A stretch of DNA of 64,000 nt from Streptomyces dioscori (GTDB lineage: Bacteria; Actinomycetota; Actinomycetes; Streptomycetales; Streptomycetaceae), in assembly GCF_003024195.1 (NCBI RefSeq), contig NZ_KZ679042.1, forward strand, positions 517,911 through 581,910, in the 5' to 3' direction. Positions 62,117-64,000 of the stretch are shown in pieces. The translations under genes were made by a program, and so were the position numbers. A model generated the notes under the pieces. That model was not told the origin of the DNA and made no database searches. It saw only the letters and a program-made list of their open reading frames with translations. How positions within the stretch are numbered: the first letter of the stretch is position 1; every line of letters starts with the position of its first letter.

Positions 62117-64000
62117 ATGACCGAGAACCCGGCCGGCGGCCGCATCCCCCCAGTCGGCCGCACGACCGTCGTTCAGATCGGCCGCGTCCCCGTCGTCGAC
62201 GTCCGTCCGGCCGTCGACCGCGGCAACCGCCCCACGAAGGCGGTGGTGGGCGAGACCTTCCAGGTCAGCGCCACCCTGTTCGGCGAGGGCCACGACGTGG
62301 TCGCCGCGAACGTCGTGCTGTGCGGCCCCGACGGGCGCACCGGCCCGTGGACTCCCCTGCGGGAGCTGGCCCCCGGTACGGACCGCTGGGGCGCCGATGT
62401 CACGCCCACGGCGGTGGGCGAGTGGACCTACTGGGTGGAGGCGTGGTCGGACCCGGTGTCCGCCTGGCGCCGGTCGGCCCGCATAAAGGTCCCGGCCGGC
62501 ATCGATGTGGGCCTGGTGCTGGAGGAAGGCGCCGAGTTGTACGAGCGGGCCGCCTCCGGAGTGCCGCGCGACGCCGGCCGAGCGGCGGTCCTGGCCGCCG
62601 CGGACGCCCTTCGCGACGACGACCGGCCCCCGTCCGCGCGTCTTGCCGCCGCCCTGACCCCGGACGTGGACACGGCACTCGCCGGGCACCCCCTGCGGGA
62701 GCGGATCACCCATTCGGACCCGCTCCCCCTTTTGGTGGAGCGGGAGCGGGCGCTGTTCGGTTCCTGGTACGAGTTCTTCCCGCGCTCGGAGGGCGCGGTG
62801 GTCGAGCCCGGGAAACCACCGGTCAGCGGTACGTTCGCGACGGCGGCCCGGCGGCTGCCCGCGATCGCCGGGATGGGCTTCGACGTCGTCTATCTGCCAC
62901 CGATCCACCCCATCGGTACGACCTTCCGCAAGGGGCCCAACAACAACCTCTCGGCGAACCGCGAGGATGTCGGCGTCCCCTGGGCGATCGGGTCACCGGA
63001 GGGCGGGCACGACGCCATTCACCCCGATCTCGGCACGATCGACGACTTCGACGCGTTCGTACGCACCGCGACCTCCCTGCACCTCGAAGTCGCCCTCGAT
63101 TTCGCGCTCCAGTGCTCACCCGACCACCTGTGGGTGGAGAAGCACCCGGAATGGTTCCAGCACCGCGCGGACGGCACGATCGCCTATGCGGAGAACCCGC
63201 CGAAGAAGTACCAGGACATCTATCCGATCGCCTTCGACGAGGACATGCCGGGCCTGGTCGAGGAGACCCTCGGCATTCTGCGGTTCTGGATGAGTCACGG
63301 GGTGCGCATCTTCCGCGTGGACAATCCGCATACGAAGCCGGTCATGTTCTGGGAAGAGGTGATCGGGGAGATCAATCGCACCGATCCCGATGTGATCTTC
63401 CTGGCCGAGGCGTTCACCCGCCCGGCGATGATGCACACGCTCGGCGCGATCGGTTTTCAGCAGTCCTATACATACTTCACCTGGCGCAACACCAAAGAGG
63501 AACTGACCGAATACCTCACCGAACTGTCCGGTGACGCGGCGGCCCATATGCGGCCCAACTTCTTCGTCAACACCCCCGACATCCTCCCGGAGTTCCTGCA
63601 GCACGGCGGCCGGCCCGCGTTCGAGATCCGGGCCGTGCTGGCGGCGACACTCTCGCCCACCTGGGGGATGTACGCGGGATACGAGCTGTGCGAGAACACC
63701 GCGGCGAGAGCCGGTACCGAGGACTATCTCGACTCGGAGAAATACCAGCTACGGCCGCGGGACTGGGAATCCGCCGAGCGGGCGGGCACATCCCTCGCAC
63801 CGCTCATCGGTTCGCTGAACAGGATCCGGCGGGAACACCCCGCACTGCGCCGGCTCCGGAACATCCACTTCCACCAGGCCGACAACGACTCCGTGATCGC
63901 CTACAGCAAGCGCGAGGGCACGGACACGGTTCTGGTGGTCGTGAACCTCGACCCCCACCACACCCAGGAAGCCACCATCTCGTTGGACATGCCACGACTC
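62117..64000 (+). CDS. glgE: Alpha-1,4-glucan:maltose-1-phosphate maltosyltransferase GlgE (3' truncated)
   Basis: 628 codons are visible, and the frame is open at the right edge. GlgE of Streptomyces is about 675 residues, so roughly the last 50 are missing. An N-terminal beta-sandwich domain (about 15-130) precedes a GH13_3 barrel. The signatures are VYLPPIHPIGTTFRKGPNNN, the nucleophile D402 in FRVDNPHTKP, the acid/base E431 in FLAEAFTRPAMM, and NTPDILPEFLQHG. D402 and E431 correspond to D394 and E423 of the S. coelicolor enzyme. GlgE extends alpha-1,4-glucan with maltosyl units from maltose-1-phosphate. ATG 62117 is chosen over 62108 because GGAG then has normal spacing. Partner genes treS, pep2 and glgB are expected downstream, beyond the window. 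Confidence 0.96.
   Translation, partial: MTENPAGGRIPPVGRTTVVQIGRVPVVDVRPAVDRGNRPTKAVVGETFQVSATLFGEGHDVVAANVVLCGPDGRTGPWTPLRELAPGTDRWGADVTPTAVGEWTYWVEAWSDPVSAWRRSARIKVPAGIDVGLVLEEGAELYERAASGVPRDAGRAAVLAAADALRDDDRPPSARLAAALTPDVDTALAGHPLRERITHSDPLPLLVERERALFGSWYEFFPRSEGAVVEPGKPPVSGTFATAARRLPAIAGMGFDVVYLPPIHPIGTTFRKGPNNNLSANREDVGVPWAIGSPEGGHDAIHPDLGTIDDFDAFVRTATSLHLEVALDFALQCSPDHLWVEKHPEWFQHRADGTIAYAENPPKKYQDIYPIAFDEDMPGLVEETLGILRFWMSHGVRIFRVDNPHTKPVMFWEEVIGEINRTDPDVIFLAEAFTRPAMMHTLGAIGFQQSYTYFTWRNTKEELTEYLTELSGDAAAHMRPNFFVNTPDILPEFLQHGGRPAFEIRAVLAATLSPTWGMYAGYELCENTAARAGTEDYLDSEKYQLRPRDWESAERAGTSLAPLIGSLNRIRREHPALRRLRNIHFHQADNDSVIAYSKREGTDTVLVVVNLDPHHTQEATISLDMPRL

Overview
The window is high-GC actinobacterial DNA and almost certainly Streptomyces. 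The third codon position is nearly always G or C, GTG starts are common, there are many Sec- and Tat-secreted hydrolases, SigB-type partner-switching proteins and DUF5133 proteins are present, and a typical Streptomyces GC-rich intergenic repeat occurs in two places. I recognise 44 protein genes. The first (solute-binding protein) and the last (GlgE) are cut by the window edges. I see no rRNA or tRNA genes, IS elements, prophage genes, or CRISPR arrays.

Layout. (1) 1-5.5 kb: end of a galactan-type sugar locus with an ABC solute-binding protein, a GH42 beta-galactosidase and a secreted GH30 galactanase-like enzyme carrying a ricin-type lectin domain. (2) 5.5-7.2 kb: protein O-mannosyltransferase (pmt), probably read from a leaderless transcript. 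(3) 7.3-25.2 kb: a dense stress-signalling island. It has three RsbW-like ATPase-fold proteins (one fused to a MEDS domain), two divergent SigB-type sigma factors, a cytoplasmic hybrid kinase with a long HAMP array, two SpoIIE-type phosphatases, a STAS anti-anti-sigma factor, and likely effectors (PRC-barrel protein, tiny hydrophobic protein, Dps, DUF5133 protein). (4) 25.3-27.0 kb: an esterase divergent from an OhrR/MarR-type regulator, with a palindrome inside the esterase promoter. (5) 27.0-30.8 kb: a repeat cluster, then a Tat-exported GH127 beta-L-arabinofuranosidase-like enzyme with an inserted LamG domain, then an AhpD-like protein. (6) 30.8-36.0 kb: an APC permease/amidohydrolase pair divergent from a TetR regulator and a TauD/TfdA dioxygenase. 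(7) 36.0-43.8 kb: two large secreted proteases (S8 and M4) flanking a TrmB/LuxR-type regulator. (8) 44-51.4 kb: a second repeat cluster, a DUF6629-like membrane protein, an acyltransferase fused to an unknown domain, a secreted EEP-fold enzyme, a GT39-like glycosyltransferase, an NPP1/NLP protein and an alpha/beta hydrolase. (9) 51.7-60.8 kb: a lectin plus beta-helix protein with a ThuA-domain partner, an acyl-CoA synthetase, a lipoprotein and a GH106 rhamnosidase-like enzyme under an apparent LacI-type operator. (10) 60.9-64 kb: another RsbW-like protein, a second DUF5133 protein and glgE, which makes alpha-1,4-glucan from maltose-1-phosphate.

How it fits together. Two themes recur. One is general-stress signalling by SigB-type partner switching, with local output genes. 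The other is secreted attack on plant-type glycans and proteins: beta-galactan, beta-L-arabinofuranosides, rhamnosides, proteases and an NLP. Activities on galactose, arabinose and rhamnose together with proteases would suit arabinogalactan-protein or pectin side chains, but that link is inference. Function calls rest on family motifs read by eye. Regulatory sites are candidates from pattern matching only.
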